Under the pieces are notes generated by a model that ran no database searches, was not told the origin of the DNA, and worked only from the letters and a program-made list of their open reading frames with translations. Of a stretch of DNA of 55,173 nucleotides, positions 33,310 to 43,184 are shown piece after piece. The position numbers were made by a program, and so were the translations under genes. Every line of letters begins with the position of its first letter. Position 1 is the first letter of the stretch. Source of the stretch: Oscillospiraceae bacterium (lineage in GTDB: Bacteria > Bacillota > Clostridia > Oscillospirales > Oscillospiraceae); contig JAHHRS010000007.1 of the NCBI GenBank assembly GCA_020025675.1, positions 1-55,173 of the forward strand, written 5' to 3'.

Positions 33310-34212
33310 ATGGAACATTACTATTCATTAAATAAATATCTCAGAGAGCGTTTCGGAGAAAAGATGTATAAGCTGGCGCTGGACGGCGGCTTTTCCTGTC
33401 CTAACCGAGACGGCACATTAGGAACAGGAGGCTGCATATTTTGTTCCGGAAGAGGAAGCGGAGATTTTTCCGTAGCTGTCGGAAACAACATTTCCTCTGC
33501 AATAGACCAAGCAGTTTCTCTTGTAAAGCACAAAAATTCCGGCGGCTGGATTGCCTATTTTCAAAACTTCACCGGAACCTATGCACCTCTAGAGCGGCTT
33601 CGTGAGCTATACACTGCCGCTGTAAATGAGCCTCGCATTTCCGTTCTCTCCATAGGCACAAGGCCGGACTGTCTGGGAGATGAGGTTATAGAGCTGCTAA
33701 GTGAATTAAATAAAATAAAGCCGATCTGGGTGGAGCTTGGGCTTCAAAGCATACACCCAGAAACCGCTCAATATATCCGCCGTGGTTATCCTCTGCCCGT
33801 TTTCGACAGTGCCGTAAAAAGATTGAAAAACGTGGGAATTGAAGTTATAGTTCACATGATAATCGGTCTCCCCGGTGAAACAGAAAAAATGATATACGAG
33901 ACTGCCGAATATATAGGGCATTCAGGAGCAGACGGTATTAAATTTCAGCTTCTTCACGTTTTGGAGGGAACTGATTTGGCTGAAGACTATAAAGCCGGAA
34001 GGTTTAAAGCCCTTGAACTTAATGAATATATAGAACTGCTTGAAGGCTGCATACGCCGTATTCCCCCAGACATGGTAGTTCATCGGCTGACGGGAGACGG
34101 GGCCAAAAGTGAGCTTATTGCACCCTTATGGAGCGGAAACAAAAAGATGGTTTTAAATGCCATTAATCAGGCTTTTGACAGAGATATGCTCATTCAGGGA
34201 GAATTATTATAA
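33310..34212 (+). CDS. TIGR01212 family radical SAM protein (YhcC-like)
   Basis: A 300-aa protein. The Fe-S cluster cysteines are spaced unusually, in FSCPNRDGTLGTGGCIFCSG (Cys-x11-Cys-x2-Cys rather than Cx3Cx2C), which defines TIGR01212. Later motifs are WVELGLQSIHPETAQYIRRG and HMIIGLPGETEKM, as in Elp3-like radical SAM enzymes. The reaction is unknown. GGAG lies 5 nt before the ATG. It stands alone, divergent from the MBL gene and convergent with polC. Confidence 0.94.
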   Translation: MEHYYSLNKYLRERFGEKMYKLALDGGFSCPNRDGTLGTGGCIFCSGRGSGDFSVAVGNNISSAIDQAVSLVKHKNSGGWIAYFQNFTGTYAPLERLRELYTAAVNEPRISVLSIGTRPDCLGDEVIELLSELNKIKPIWVELGLQSIHPETAQYIRRGYPLPVFDSAVKRLKNVGIEVIVHMIIGLPGETEKMIYETAEYIGHSGADGIKFQLLHVLEGTDLAEDYKAGRFKALELNEYIELLEGCIRRIPPDMVVHRLTGDGAKSELIAPLWSGNKKMVLNAINQAFDRDMLIQGELL

Positions 34213-34252
34213 AAAATTACTCTTTCACATTATTCGTGAAAGAGTAATTTTT
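34212..34252. terminator. bidirectional intrinsic terminator
   Basis: A 17-bp stem (AAAAATTACTCTTTCAC and complement) with a 7-nt loop and T-runs on both sides. It ends the radical SAM gene and the long pyrH-to-polC operon. Confidence 0.9.
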
Positions 34253-37200
34253 TTACATATCAAAGAGACTTATTTGGCTGGAGTCAGGCATATCGCCCAG
34301 AGCGCCCATTTTTTTAAGCTGCTCAAAATGGGTCTGACCCACTTTGGGGCAGGCTCTGCTAAGCTCCTGAATGGAAATAAATTTTTTATTCATTTCCTTA
34401 ACCCGTCCCAAATCCTCAGCAGCAGTTTCACCAAGACCGGCTATTGACACAAAAGGCGGTCTAATGCGTCCGTCATCGGTCAGAAGAAACTTTTTAGCAT
34501 CTGACTGGTATAGGTCAATTGGTGCAAACTCAAAGCCTCTCATATTGAATTCGTACACAGCCTCCATAGTGGTGAGAAGACCTTCCTCGTTTGCGGTAAG
34601 GTCATGGCGGCGGTGCATTTCATTTATTTTTCTGCGCACCGCATCGGCACCGCCTGTCATCATTTCAGCGTCAAAGCCGCCCTTCTGACTGCGGCGGTAG
34701 AAATAGGCGCTGTAAAATGCCAGAGGCTCATGAACCTTGAACCATGCTATACGAAAAGCCATCATAACATATGCCACGGCATGTGCTTTCGGGAACAGAT
34801 ATGCTATCTTTCTGCATGACTCAATATACCACTCAGGTACACCCAAGGAACGCATCTGTTCTTCTGCATCATCGGGGAAACTGCCGGTTTTTTTAACCTT
34901 GCCCTTTCGCACGGCTTCCATGGTCTTAAATGCCAATGATGGCTGCATACCTTTAGATATAAGGTAGAGCATAATGTCGTCTCGGCAGGCCACAGTTTCT
35001 TTAACGGTTGCTACACCGTTAACAATAAGATCGTGGATATTACCTGCCCACACATCTGTGCCGTGGGAAAAGCCCGAAAGCCTTACCAGAGTATCAAATG
35101 CCTTGGGCTGAGTATCCACAAGCATCTGACGGGTAAAGTTCGTTCCAAATTCAGGAACACCGATAGTTCCTGTTTTGCCTATAATGGGGTCATCTTCAGG
35201 CAGTCCCAGAATGGCAGGGCTTGTAAACATTGCCATGGTATCGGGGTCGGAAAGGGATATTTGCTTTGCGTCAACCCCTGTCATATCCTCCATCATGCGT
35301 ATCATGGTGGGGTCATCGTGACCCAGTTCATCCAGCTTCAGCAGGTTTGATTCCATGCAGTGATATTCAAAGTGTGTAGTTATAATATCGCTGTCCGGGT
35401 CGTCCGCCGGGTGCTGAACGGGACAGAAGTCCGTAACGTCCATATCCTGCGGAATGACAACAAGACCGCCGGGGTGCTGGCCCGTGGTGCGCTTAATACC
35501 CACAAGCCCCTGAGCGAGTCTGTTTTCCTCTGCCTTGGTTGCACTGATATTTCGCTCTTCAAGATACTTTTTTACATAGCCGTAGGCAGTCTTTTCAGCC
35601 AGTGTTCCTATGGTTCCGGCTCTGAAAACATGGTCAGACCCGAAAAGAACCTCGGTATACTTATGAGCTTTGGCCTGATATTCACCGGAAAAGTTAAGGT
35701 CTATATCCGGTGTCTTTTCATTTCCCGGGAAACCAAGGAAGGTTTCAAAAGGAATGTCAAAGCCGTCTCTGTTCATTTTAGTTCCGCATATAGGGCAGTT
35801 CATTTCCGGCATATCGGCGCCGCATCCGTAGTCCTTGCCCGATTCAAAATCCGAATACTTGCAGTTTGGGCATACATAATGAGGCGGCAGGGAGTTAACC
35901 TCCGTTATATCCGACATATAGGCAACAATAGAAGATCCCACACTGCCACGGCTTCCCACCAGATAGCCGTGCTCCAGAGAGTTTGTAACAAGCTTCTGTG
36001 CGCTCATGTAAATAACGTCATAGTTATGGTCAAGAATTGTATTTAGTTCAACATCAACTCTATCCTGAACTATTTTCGGCGGGTTTTCCCCATATATACG
36101 GTGCATTTTGCTGTAAACCAAATCTTTAAGGTCTCTGGCTGAGTTCTCAATTTTAGGCGGGAACAGTCCCTTTGGCAGAAGCTCAATTTCATCTATCTGG
36201 TCGGCAATAGCTCTTGTATTGGTGATAACAACCTCTTTTGCCACGTCCTCGCCCAGATACATAAATTCTGCCAGCATTTCTTCCGTATTGCGGAAAAATA
36301 TTGGGCAGCCTCTGTCAGCGTCCGAGAATTTCTTTGCGGCCTGCAAAATCTTTCTGTACTGCTCATCCTCCGCATCCAGAAAATGCACGTCCGATGCGGC
36401 AATGACCGGTTTATTAAGCTCACGGCCTAAATTCAGAATAGTTTTATTATACTCCTGCAAAACGGATACGTCGCTTACAACACCGTTATCCACCAGAAAT
36501 CCGTTATTGCATATAGGCTGAATTTCAAGGTAGTCATAAAAAGAGGCTATCTCTTTAAGTTCCTCATGGCTTGCGCCTTTCATAACGGCTCCGTACAGTT
36601 CACCCATTCCGCAGGCAGAGCCTACCAGAATTCCCTCCCTGTGCTGAATTAAAAGGCTCTTGGGAATAGTAGGGCTTCGGTGGAAGTATTTAAGATAGGA
36701 CTGGGAAACCATTTCATACAGGTTTTTAAGTCCCACCTTATTCTTCACAAGAAAGACCATGTGGTAGGATTTTGCCACATCGGTTCTTCTCAGTGAATGG
36801 TATACAGTCTCAATATCATCAATAGTCTTAGCCCCCTGCTGCTGGAGCATGGGCAGAAACTTACCCATTATTCTGGCAACCACTATGGCATCATCTGTTG
36901 CTCTGTGGTGGTTGAATTTAGGCAGCTTCAGGTGATTTGACACAGTATCCAGCTTAAAGCGCTTTAAATCCGGGCAGAGGGCCTGAGAAAGAGCCAGAGT
37001 ATCAAGGAATATGGGCAGAAACCGCAGTCCGTTTCTCTTTGCAGCCGCTGTCATAAAGCCAACATCAAAATGGGCATTATGGGCAATTATAGGCCTGTCC
37101 CCCACAAATTCCATAAACATTTCCATGGCCTTTTTTTCAGAGGGTGCGCCCTTAACGTCAGAGTCCTTTATACCTGTAAGTTCGGTAATATCTGAGGGAA

Positions 37201-38263
37201 TATGGCGCTCAGGGTCAACAAAGGTGTTAAAGGTCTCCTTCATTTCACTGCCGGAGAATATGACAGCGCCTATTTCCGTCATTCTGTCTTTTTCTGCATT
37301 AAGACCCGTAGTTTCAATATCAAATGCTACAAACTCGGTATCAAGAGGCAGCTTACTCTTTCCGATAACGGCAGAGTTGCCGTCCATATCGTTTACAAAG
37401 TAGCCCTCCATGCCGTAGATTATCTTAACACCGTATTTTTTCCCCGCTTTCCACATATCCGGGAAAGCCTGACACACACCGTGGTCAGTTACGGCTATTG
37501 CAGGCATGCCCCAATAGGACGCCCGCTTTACTATGGCTTCCGGATCTGTAAGTGCGTCAAGCGCAGAGAAACGGGTGTGCATATGCAGCTCTACACGCTT
37601 TTCCGGAGCATTATCGGGACGAATGTACTTTTTGCCTTTCATTATATTTCTGGGCTCCAGTATCATATCGTCGTCGTATTTTGAATAAATAACTTCTCCC
37701 TGAACCAGCAAATGGTCTCCGGGAGAAATTTTATTAATTATAGACTGATCATCGTCTGAACGGAGGTACTTTGAAACCTTAATAGAGTTTGTCCTGTCGG
37801 TAATATCAAAGTTCAGTACAGCGCCGCCGCGCTTTGCCAGAGTTCTGCTCTGTTCAGTTACCACATCACCCTCAACAGTCACCTTGCCTGATTCAAGGCT
37901 CAGTGTGCTCATGGGTACAGGTCTCTGTTTAATACCTTTTCCGTACAGCACATCCCCTTTGGGAGCACCCTCCGGCGCCTTCTGGTTTGACCCGCTCATA
38001 GCTGAGGTTGAGGCATATTTAGGTCTGGGGTAATCCGGCACAAGACCTACACCTTTTAAAGCGTAGTCATTTTTAAGTCTTTCACTTAGCGTAGAAATTT
38101 CCACCGGTGAGGGCATGGATGCAAAGCAGGCACACACTGTCATGGTAAGCTCGCCCTCGTCTATCTGAACATCAGTAACAGTAGCTTTGCTGAGACCTCC
38201 TGCGAAGTTCTCCAAATCCTCACAGCCGGGGAACATAGTGAGAAAAAGGGTATGCTCGCTCAT
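34253..38263 (-). CDS. polC: DNA polymerase III alpha subunit, PolC type
   Basis: A 1336-aa replicative polymerase of the low-GC gram-positive PolC type, with the domains in order. The N-terminal region is followed by an OB fold (about 125-200), then a PHP domain (RVELHMHTRFSALDALTDPE, VTDHGVCQAFPD) split by the DEDD exonuclease (FVAFDIETTGLNAEKD near 312, HNAHFDVGFM). Next comes the polymerase core with a Cys4 zinc motif (CPNCKYSDF...MNCPICGTKMN), KTPDIDLNFSGE catalytic Asp region and PKAHAVAYVMMAFR. It is about 100 aa shorter than B. subtilis PolC, mainly at the N-terminus. It overlaps ispG by 4 bp and ends the operon. Confidence 0.97.
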   Translation of the reverse strand: MSEHTLFLTMFPGCEDLENFAGGLSKATVTDVQIDEGELTMTVCACFASMPSPVEISTLSERLKNDYALKGVGLVPDYPRPKYASTSAMSGSNQKAPEGAPKGDVLYGKGIKQRPVPMSTLSLESGKVTVEGDVVTEQSRTLAKRGGAVLNFDITDRTNSIKVSKYLRSDDDQSIINKISPGDHLLVQGEVIYSKYDDDMILEPRNIMKGKKYIRPDNAPEKRVELHMHTRFSALDALTDPEAIVKRASYWGMPAIAVTDHGVCQAFPDMWKAGKKYGVKIIYGMEGYFVNDMDGNSAVIGKSKLPLDTEFVAFDIETTGLNAEKDRMTEIGAVIFSGSEMKETFNTFVDPERHIPSDITELTGIKDSDVKGAPSEKKAMEMFMEFVGDRPIIAHNAHFDVGFMTAAAKRNGLRFLPIFLDTLALSQALCPDLKRFKLDTVSNHLKLPKFNHHRATDDAIVVARIMGKFLPMLQQQGAKTIDDIETVYHSLRRTDVAKSYHMVFLVKNKVGLKNLYEMVSQSYLKYFHRSPTIPKSLLIQHREGILVGSACGMGELYGAVMKGASHEELKEIASFYDYLEIQPICNNGFLVDNGVVSDVSVLQEYNKTILNLGRELNKPVIAASDVHFLDAEDEQYRKILQAAKKFSDADRGCPIFFRNTEEMLAEFMYLGEDVAKEVVITNTRAIADQIDEIELLPKGLFPPKIENSARDLKDLVYSKMHRIYGENPPKIVQDRVDVELNTILDHNYDVIYMSAQKLVTNSLEHGYLVGSRGSVGSSIVAYMSDITEVNSLPPHYVCPNCKYSDFESGKDYGCGADMPEMNCPICGTKMNRDGFDIPFETFLGFPGNEKTPDIDLNFSGEYQAKAHKYTEVLFGSDHVFRAGTIGTLAEKTAYGYVKKYLEERNISATKAEENRLAQGLVGIKRTTGQHPGGLVVIPQDMDVTDFCPVQHPADDPDSDIITTHFEYHCMESNLLKLDELGHDDPTMIRMMEDMTGVDAKQISLSDPDTMAMFTSPAILGLPEDDPIIGKTGTIGVPEFGTNFTRQMLVDTQPKAFDTLVRLSGFSHGTDVWAGNIHDLIVNGVATVKETVACRDDIMLYLISKGMQPSLAFKTMEAVRKGKVKKTGSFPDDAEEQMRSLGVPEWYIESCRKIAYLFPKAHAVAYVMMAFRIAWFKVHEPLAFYSAYFYRRSQKGGFDAEMMTGGADAVRRKINEMHRRHDLTANEEGLLTTMEAVYEFNMRGFEFAPIDLYQSDAKKFLLTDDGRIRPPFVSIAGLGETAAEDLGRVKEMNKKFISIQELSRACPKVGQTHFEQLKKMGALGDMPDSSQISLFDM

Positions 38264-39324
38264 TTAACGTCGTCCTTTTCTATAAGTTCTACCAGTGCAT
38301 CGCAGAGCTGTTCATAGGGATATGTACCTACTACCTGTCCTTTTTTAAAGAGCAGTCCCTTGTCCTTTCCCCCTGCAACTCCGTAATCTGCTTCTCTTGC
38401 CTCACCCGGACCGTTAACCACGCAGCCCATAACGGCAACCGTTATGTCTTTGGGCATATCCTTAACTCTCTGCTCAACTTTATTTGCAAGACCTATAAGG
38501 TCAATTTCCGTTCTGCCGCAGGTGGGGCATGAAACAAGTTTTACTCCTCCCTGTCTTATACCGGCAGCTTTCAAAATTGCGATTCCGGCTGTCACTTCCT
38601 TAACCGGGTCTGCTGTAAGTGACACTCTTATTGTGTCTCCAATGCCCTCGTTTAAAAGGGTGCCAATGCCAACAGCGGACTGAATGGTACCGTTCCACTC
38701 TGTTCCTGTCTCGGTTATGCCTAAATGGAGGGGATAGGGGAATACCTCTGATGCCAGACGGTAAGCCGCTACTGTAAGCGGAACAGATGAAGATTTGAGC
38801 GAGAGACATATGTCCTCAAAGCCGAACTTTTCCAGCAGCGCCACATGGTCTTTTGCGCTCTCCACAAGAGCCTCGGGGCATGGGTGTCCGTACTTTTCTA
38901 TTAGTCGTTTTTCCAGACTTCCGCCGTTAACACCTATGCGTATAGGTATATGCCTCTTTTTACACTCCTGGGCCACAGCCTTAACGTTTTCCTCGCCGCC
39001 TATATTGCCGGGGTTTATTCTTATTTTATCTATACCTCTCTGAGCTACTTCAAGAGCCAGACGGTAATCAAAGTGAATATCTGCTACCAGCGGCATATCC
39101 ACTCTCTCTTTTATTTCAGATATGGCCTGAGCCGATTTCATATCGGGTATTGCAAGACGAACGATTTCACAGCCTGCCGCTCTGAGTTCTTTTATCTGAT
39201 TTACAGTTGCCTCTACGTCCCATGTTTTTGTATTGCACATGGACTGAACAGTAACGGGAGAGCCGCCTCCCACGGAGACGCCTCCCACGTTTATTTTTCT
39301 CGTATTATCTCTTCTGTTTGTCAT
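38260..39324 (-). CDS. ispG: 4-hydroxy-3-methylbut-2-enyl-diphosphate synthase (IspG/GcpE)
   Basis: A 354-aa Fe4S4 enzyme of the MEP isoprenoid pathway, converting 2-C-methyl-D-erythritol 2,4-cyclodiphosphate to HMBPP. The N-terminal TIM barrel begins VNVGGVSVGGGSPVTVQSMC-like sequence; the C-terminal cluster domain has the ligands in VSCPTCGRTEIDL and VMGCVVNGPGEA. It is the compact bacterial form without an inserted domain. It overlaps rseP and polC by 4 bp each (ATGA), so the three are translationally coupled. Confidence 0.97.
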   Translation of the reverse strand: MTNRRDNTRKINVGGVSVGGGSPVTVQSMCNTKTWDVEATVNQIKELRAAGCEIVRLAIPDMKSAQAISEIKERVDMPLVADIHFDYRLALEVAQRGIDKIRINPGNIGGEENVKAVAQECKKRHIPIRIGVNGGSLEKRLIEKYGHPCPEALVESAKDHVALLEKFGFEDICLSLKSSSVPLTVAAYRLASEVFPYPLHLGITETGTEWNGTIQSAVGIGTLLNEGIGDTIRVSLTADPVKEVTAGIAILKAAGIRQGGVKLVSCPTCGRTEIDLIGLANKVEQRVKDMPKDITVAVMGCVVNGPGEAREADYGVAGGKDKGLLFKKGQVVGTYPYEQLCDALVELIEKDDVK

Positions 39325-40379
39325 CTCATTACCAGCCTCACTATATCGTTAAACATCACAAACGCCATAAGTGCCAGAAGCAGTATCATTCCGGCAGCAT
39401 GAATATATCCCTCATATTTGGGATTCAGTTTCTTTCTTGTAATTTTCTCGATTATGAGCGTTACCAGAAGCAGAAATACTCTGCCGCCGTCAAGAGCCGG
39501 TATAGGCAGCATATTCATAATAGCAAGGTTTACAGCAATAAATGCTCCGAAATAGAAGATATTAAAGAGAGCATCCCCTACCGAAGCTGAATGCTGACCT
39601 GTTTCAGCCATAAGGTCAACTATGCCCACAGGCCCTGCCATTTCCTTAACGCTTACCTGACCTTTAACCAGCTGCTCCAGCCCCATCCAGACCATGCGCC
39701 CGAATTCCATGGTAGTATTCCATGTATGGCGGAGCTTATTTCCAAGTGTGGGTTCATCCACGCCTAAAGTGAAGCCGTACATTTTCTTCTGCTGTCCCTC
39801 GTACTGTATCGGCTTCAATTCAAAATCTTTTAATTCAACTTTTTTCCCGTCTCTTATAACTACAATGTCATAAGTTCCGTCCCCCTGTGCGAGAAAATCG
39901 GAAATATCGTAAAACTGGTAAACTCTGTGCCCGTCAATTTTATGAATTCTGTCTCCCGCCTGAAGGGCGTTTTCCCCCTCATATGGGCAGTTATCTATAA
40001 ATCCGGCCAGAACCGGCGCTCTGAATCCCTGGGCAGAGGAAAACAGAATAAATACTATTACAATTCCCAGCAGAAAGTTCATAAATGAGCCTGCAACCAG
40101 AATCAGAACTTTTTTCCATGGCGGCTGATTTACAAAGGCTCTGGGGCTGTCAGATGCTTCGTCCTCCCCTTCCATGGCGCAAAATCCACCTATGGGGATG
40201 GCTCTGAGAGAATACTGAGTCTCTCCTTTTTGCCTTTTAAATAAGACATGACCCATGCCGATAGAAAATTCCTCAACCTTAACTCCGCAGAGTTTAGCCA
40301 CAGTGAAATGGCCTAACTCATGGATAGCTATAAGAATTCCAAATAATAAAATTCCCAGTAATACATATAAAACGCTCAT
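39321..40379 (-). CDS. rseP: site-2 intramembrane metalloprotease RseP
   Basis: A 352-aa membrane zinc protease. The active site is IAIHELGHFTVAKLCGV (HExxH in the first helix), with the third ligand in MLPIPALDGGRVF (LDGG) near the C-terminus. One PDZ domain lies between (about residues 110-190). In Firmicutes (RasP) it cleaves anti-sigma factors and leftover signal peptides within the membrane. It lies in its conserved place before ispG, but dxr, which normally precedes it, is missing here and found at 52.7 kb. Confidence 0.96.
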   Translation of the reverse strand: MSVLYVLLGILLFGILIAIHELGHFTVAKLCGVKVEEFSIGMGHVLFKRQKGETQYSLRAIPIGGFCAMEGEDEASDSPRAFVNQPPWKKVLILVAGSFMNFLLGIVIVFILFSSAQGFRAPVLAGFIDNCPYEGENALQAGDRIHKIDGHRVYQFYDISDFLAQGDGTYDIVVIRDGKKVELKDFELKPIQYEGQQKKMYGFTLGVDEPTLGNKLRHTWNTTMEFGRMVWMGLEQLVKGQVSVKEMAGPVGIVDLMAETGQHSASVGDALFNIFYFGAFIAVNLAIMNMLPIPALDGGRVFLLLVTLIIEKITRKKLNPKYEGYIHAAGMILLLALMAFVMFNDIVRLVMR

Positions 40380-40409
40380 AAAATCAAATCTCCATTGGGG
40401 TAAAAGTGC

Positions 40410-41102
40410 TTAAATTTTGTCTTCACAATACTTTAAAGTTCTGAGAAATGCCTTTCTTTCATCGCTCACTCGCCTGCTCTCCACTGCCTTCTGAATGGCC
40501 TTATTGTGGACAAAGGGGCTGAGTTTTCTCTCTGCAAAATAGGGCAAAACACTGTCATACTGCTTTGCAAGAGCCGTTGCAAAATACCATGCCAACATCA
40601 TGTTTACATAGTATTCTTCTGTTCTGATTTTTCCGACAAGTTCAGGATATTCCGGCGAAAAATCCTCGTCCAGAAAATGCACCATAAGCATTCCTATACC
40701 GAACCGTACAGTATATACATGAGGCGAAGATAACCATACCTTTATTTTTTTCAGCAGTTCCTGTCTGTGCTTTTTAAATACCGGCGGTCTTAACTGGTCA
40801 CAGCTTGCCCAGTTATCTATATACGGCAGATATTTTTCCGTCTCAGCAATACATTCGTCAAAGTCCTTTATACGCTCAATCATAAAGCCGTGAATATTAT
40901 TTTCCTCGTAATACTCATGGGGCAGAGAATTCATAAATATCCTGCTCTCCGGCTTTTGGTAAAAGTCCTTTGTAAGCTTTTTGAGCTGGGGAGTTTTTAC
41001 GCCTATTATTTGCCTCTTATCTATATTAGGCACAAGGGCGCTGAAAAATTCCTTATATTTTTCATCACGCAGAGAAAAAAGCTCTTCCTGCAGCTCCGTC
41101 AT
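40410..41102 (-). CDS. DNA alkylation repair protein (AlkD-like)
   Basis: A 230-aa all-helical protein of the HEAT-repeat AlkD family. Recognisable parts are an IIGVKTPQLKKLTKDF segment after the first helix, the WASCDQLRPPVFKKH core (Trp-Ala-x-Cys-Asp, matching the catalytic Asp region) and the late FVHNKAIQKAVESRRV helix. AlkD excises cationic alkylated bases such as 3-methyladenine and 7-methylguanine. It overlaps uppS by 4 bp and occupies the slot usually held by cdsA and dxr. The activity is inferred from the family. Confidence 0.92.
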   Translation of the reverse strand: MTELQEELFSLRDEKYKEFFSALVPNIDKRQIIGVKTPQLKKLTKDFYQKPESRIFMNSLPHEYYEENNIHGFMIERIKDFDECIAETEKYLPYIDNWASCDQLRPPVFKKHRQELLKKIKVWLSSPHVYTVRFGIGMLMVHFLDEDFSPEYPELVGKIRTEEYYVNMMLAWYFATALAKQYDSVLPYFAERKLSPFVHNKAIQKAVESRRVSDERKAFLRTLKYCEDKI

Positions 41103-41845
41103 GGGTTTTTAACGCCGCCGAAACGTCTGTCACGGCTTCTGTACACCTCTATGGCCTTATCAAGGTCATTTGGTGTAAAGTCAGGCCAAAGGGTATCTGT
41201 ATAATAAAACTCTGAATATGCACACTGCCAGAGCAGGAAATTTGAAATTCTCTGCTCTCCGCCGGGTCTTATAAGAAGATCCGGATCGGGAATTCCGGCG
41301 GAATAGAGGTAGGAAGAAAAGATTTCTTCTGTCAGCTCTCCGCTTACCTTTCCCTCTGCCGCATCCTGTGCCCATCGGCTGGCCGCTCTTATAATCTCGT
41401 CTCTGCCGCCGTAGTTTAGGCAGATATTTGCCTGAAAGCCATCATAGCCCTGGGAAATTTTCTCCGTTTTATCCACCAGACTCCTGAGTTCCGGACTGAG
41501 GGCTGACACATCTCCAAGAATTTTCATCCTTATATGGTCTTTAGCCATAGTGTCCACAGCCTCATGGAGATACTTACCCAGAAGCTTCATAATGGCGCCC
41601 ACCTCTTCCGGAGGGCGCTTCCAGTTTTCAGTGGAAAAGGCATAAACCGTCAGATATTCAACTCCGATGTTCTTGCAATATGTAGCTATACGTCTGAAAT
41701 TTTCAGAACCTTCCACATGTCCGGCTGTTCTCGGCAGACCCCGCTTTTTTGCCCAGCGGCCGTTGCCATCGAGAATGATGGCAATATGGCGGGGGAGGCC
41801 GGTAAGCTCCCCCGCCGCATTCTTTTTAGAAAAAATAGCAGCCAT
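41099..41845 (-). CDS. uppS: isoprenyl transferase (undecaprenyl diphosphate synthase)
   Basis: A 248-aa cis-prenyltransferase that extends farnesyl diphosphate to the C55 carrier lipid for cell-wall synthesis. The motifs are HIAIILDGNGRWAKKRGLPR with the catalytic Asp and HVEGSENF, YLTVYAFSTENWKRP, and the C-terminal PDPDLLIRPGGEQRISNFLLWQ (core). Length is standard. It overlaps frr by 1 bp and the alkD-like gene by 4 bp. Confidence 0.97.
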   Translation of the reverse strand: MAAIFSKKNAAGELTGLPRHIAIILDGNGRWAKKRGLPRTAGHVEGSENFRRIATYCKNIGVEYLTVYAFSTENWKRPPEEVGAIMKLLGKYLHEAVDTMAKDHIRMKILGDVSALSPELRSLVDKTEKISQGYDGFQANICLNYGGRDEIIRAASRWAQDAAEGKVSGELTEEIFSSYLYSAGIPDPDLLIRPGGEQRISNFLLWQCAYSEFYYTDTLWPDFTPNDLDKAIEVYRSRDRRFGGVKNP

Positions 41846-42396
41846 TATATCTCTGTAAGCTCTTTTTCTTTAGCGTCGGTGATTTTATCAATTGACTTTA
41901 TATAATCATCGGTTATCTTCTGTATTTCTTTTTCAATATCCTTGTAGTCATCCTCTGTTATCTCAGAGTTCTTCTGCTGCTTCTTGAATTTATCAATAGC
42001 ATCTCTGCGGATATTACGAATAGTAACCTTGCACTCCTCGCCGTACTTTTTAGTCTGCTTTACCAGATCTTTACGGCGCTCTTCAGTGAGGGGCGGGAAA
42101 ATAAGGCGGATAGCTCTGCCGTCGTTCTGGGGGTTAATACCCAGATCGGATGCGATAATTGCTTTTTCAATTCCCTTTAAAACTGAGTTATCCCAAGGCT
42201 GTATAAGAAGTGAACGAGGGTCGGGAGAGGAAACGGTTGCAAGCTGCTGGATAGGAGTGGGTGCGCCGTAGTAATCCACTCTCAGCTGTTCAAGGACAGA
42301 GGGGTTTGCCCGTCCTGCCCGAATGGTTGAAAGATGTTCCTCAAGGGCATCGCTGCTTTTCTTCATTCTGCTTTCAAATTCTTTGTAATCAGACAT
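41845..42396 (-). CDS. frr: ribosome recycling factor
   Basis: A 183-aa RRF of typical size that splits post-termination ribosomes together with EF-G. Key segments are LSTIRAGRANPSVLEQLRVDYYG (core quoted), NPQNDGRAIRLIFPPLTEERRKDLVKQ and the C-terminal Lys/Glu-rich helix. GGAGG lies 8 nt before the ATG. It follows pyrH (35-bp gap), the conserved order, though rpsB and tsf are not upstream. Confidence 0.98.
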   Translation of the reverse strand: MSDYKEFESRMKKSSDALEEHLSTIRAGRANPSVLEQLRVDYYGAPTPIQQLATVSSPDPRSLLIQPWDNSVLKGIEKAIIASDLGINPQNDGRAIRLIFPPLTEERRKDLVKQTKKYGEECKVTIRNIRRDAIDKFKKQQKNSEITEDDYKDIEKEIQKITDDYIKSIDKITDAKEKELTEI

Positions 42397-42431
42397 GGTA
42401 AATACCTCCGTTAAATATAATTTTGTACCTG

Positions 42432-43142
42432 TTAAATTACAGTTGTTCCGAGCTTTTCTCCGCTGAGAACCCGTTTTATATTTTCCGGGTCGGCCAGCGC
42501 AAAAACTATTACGGGAATATGGTTATCCATGGCAAGACTTGTTGCCGTAGTATCCATAACGGCAAGATGTCTTGAGAGTACCTCATCATAGCTGATTCTG
42601 TCAAATTTTACGGCCTCAGGGTTAACTCTGGGGTCGTCGCTGTATACACCGTCTATATTTTTAGCCAGCAGAATAGCGTCTGCGTGTATTTCTGCCGCTC
42701 TTAGTACGGCTGCGGTATCGGTGGAAAAGAACGGTGCTCCCGTGCCGCCGGCAAAGAGAACCACACTGCCTTTTTGCATATACTCTATGCTCTTACGGGT
42801 ATCATAACGCTCGCCCACTCCCTGAATGTCAACGGCAGTCATAACTCTTGCGTCAACTCCCTGCTGTTTGAGCACGTCAGCCACGGCAAGACAGTTCATG
42901 GCGGTGGCAAGCATACCCATTCGGTCGGCGCTTACACGCTCAACCTTGCCCGCTCCGTCTTTAACACCACGCCAGAAGTTACCGCCGCCAATGACGATAC
43001 CTACCTGAGCACCCATATTTACACAGTCTCTCACCTTTTCGCAGACTTGGGAGACAAAATCAAAGTCAAAGCCGGTTCTTTTTTCGGCGGCAAGAGCCTC
43101 GCCGCTTATTTTTATAAGCACGCGCTTATATATGCTTTCCAT
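42432..43142 (-). CDS. pyrH: UMP kinase
   Basis: A 236-aa amino-acid-kinase-fold enzyme that makes UDP from UMP. Signatures are RVLIKISGEALA at the start, GIVIGGGNFWRG (phosphate loop), ADRMGMLATAMNCLAVADVL and the VNPEAVKFDRISYDEVL region. Full length. AAGGAGAGG precedes the ATG. It is the first gene of the pyrH-frr-uppS-alkD-rseP-ispG-polC operon and is transcribed away from spoIIGA. Confidence 0.98.
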   Translation of the reverse strand: MESIYKRVLIKISGEALAAEKRTGFDFDFVSQVCEKVRDCVNMGAQVGIVIGGGNFWRGVKDGAGKVERVSADRMGMLATAMNCLAVADVLKQQGVDARVMTAVDIQGVGERYDTRKSIEYMQKGSVVLFAGGTGAPFFSTDTAAVLRAAEIHADAILLAKNIDGVYSDDPRVNPEAVKFDRISYDEVLSRHLAVMDTTATSLAMDNHIPVIVFALADPENIKRVLSGEKLGTTVI

Positions 43143-43184
43143 CTTAACCCTCTCCTTAAATATGCTTTTAATTTGTTTCAGATA

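Noticed and set aside
35360..36046. 228-codon frame antisense to polC
   Set aside because: Shadow of conserved polymerase core codons; no ribosome binding site or known motifs.
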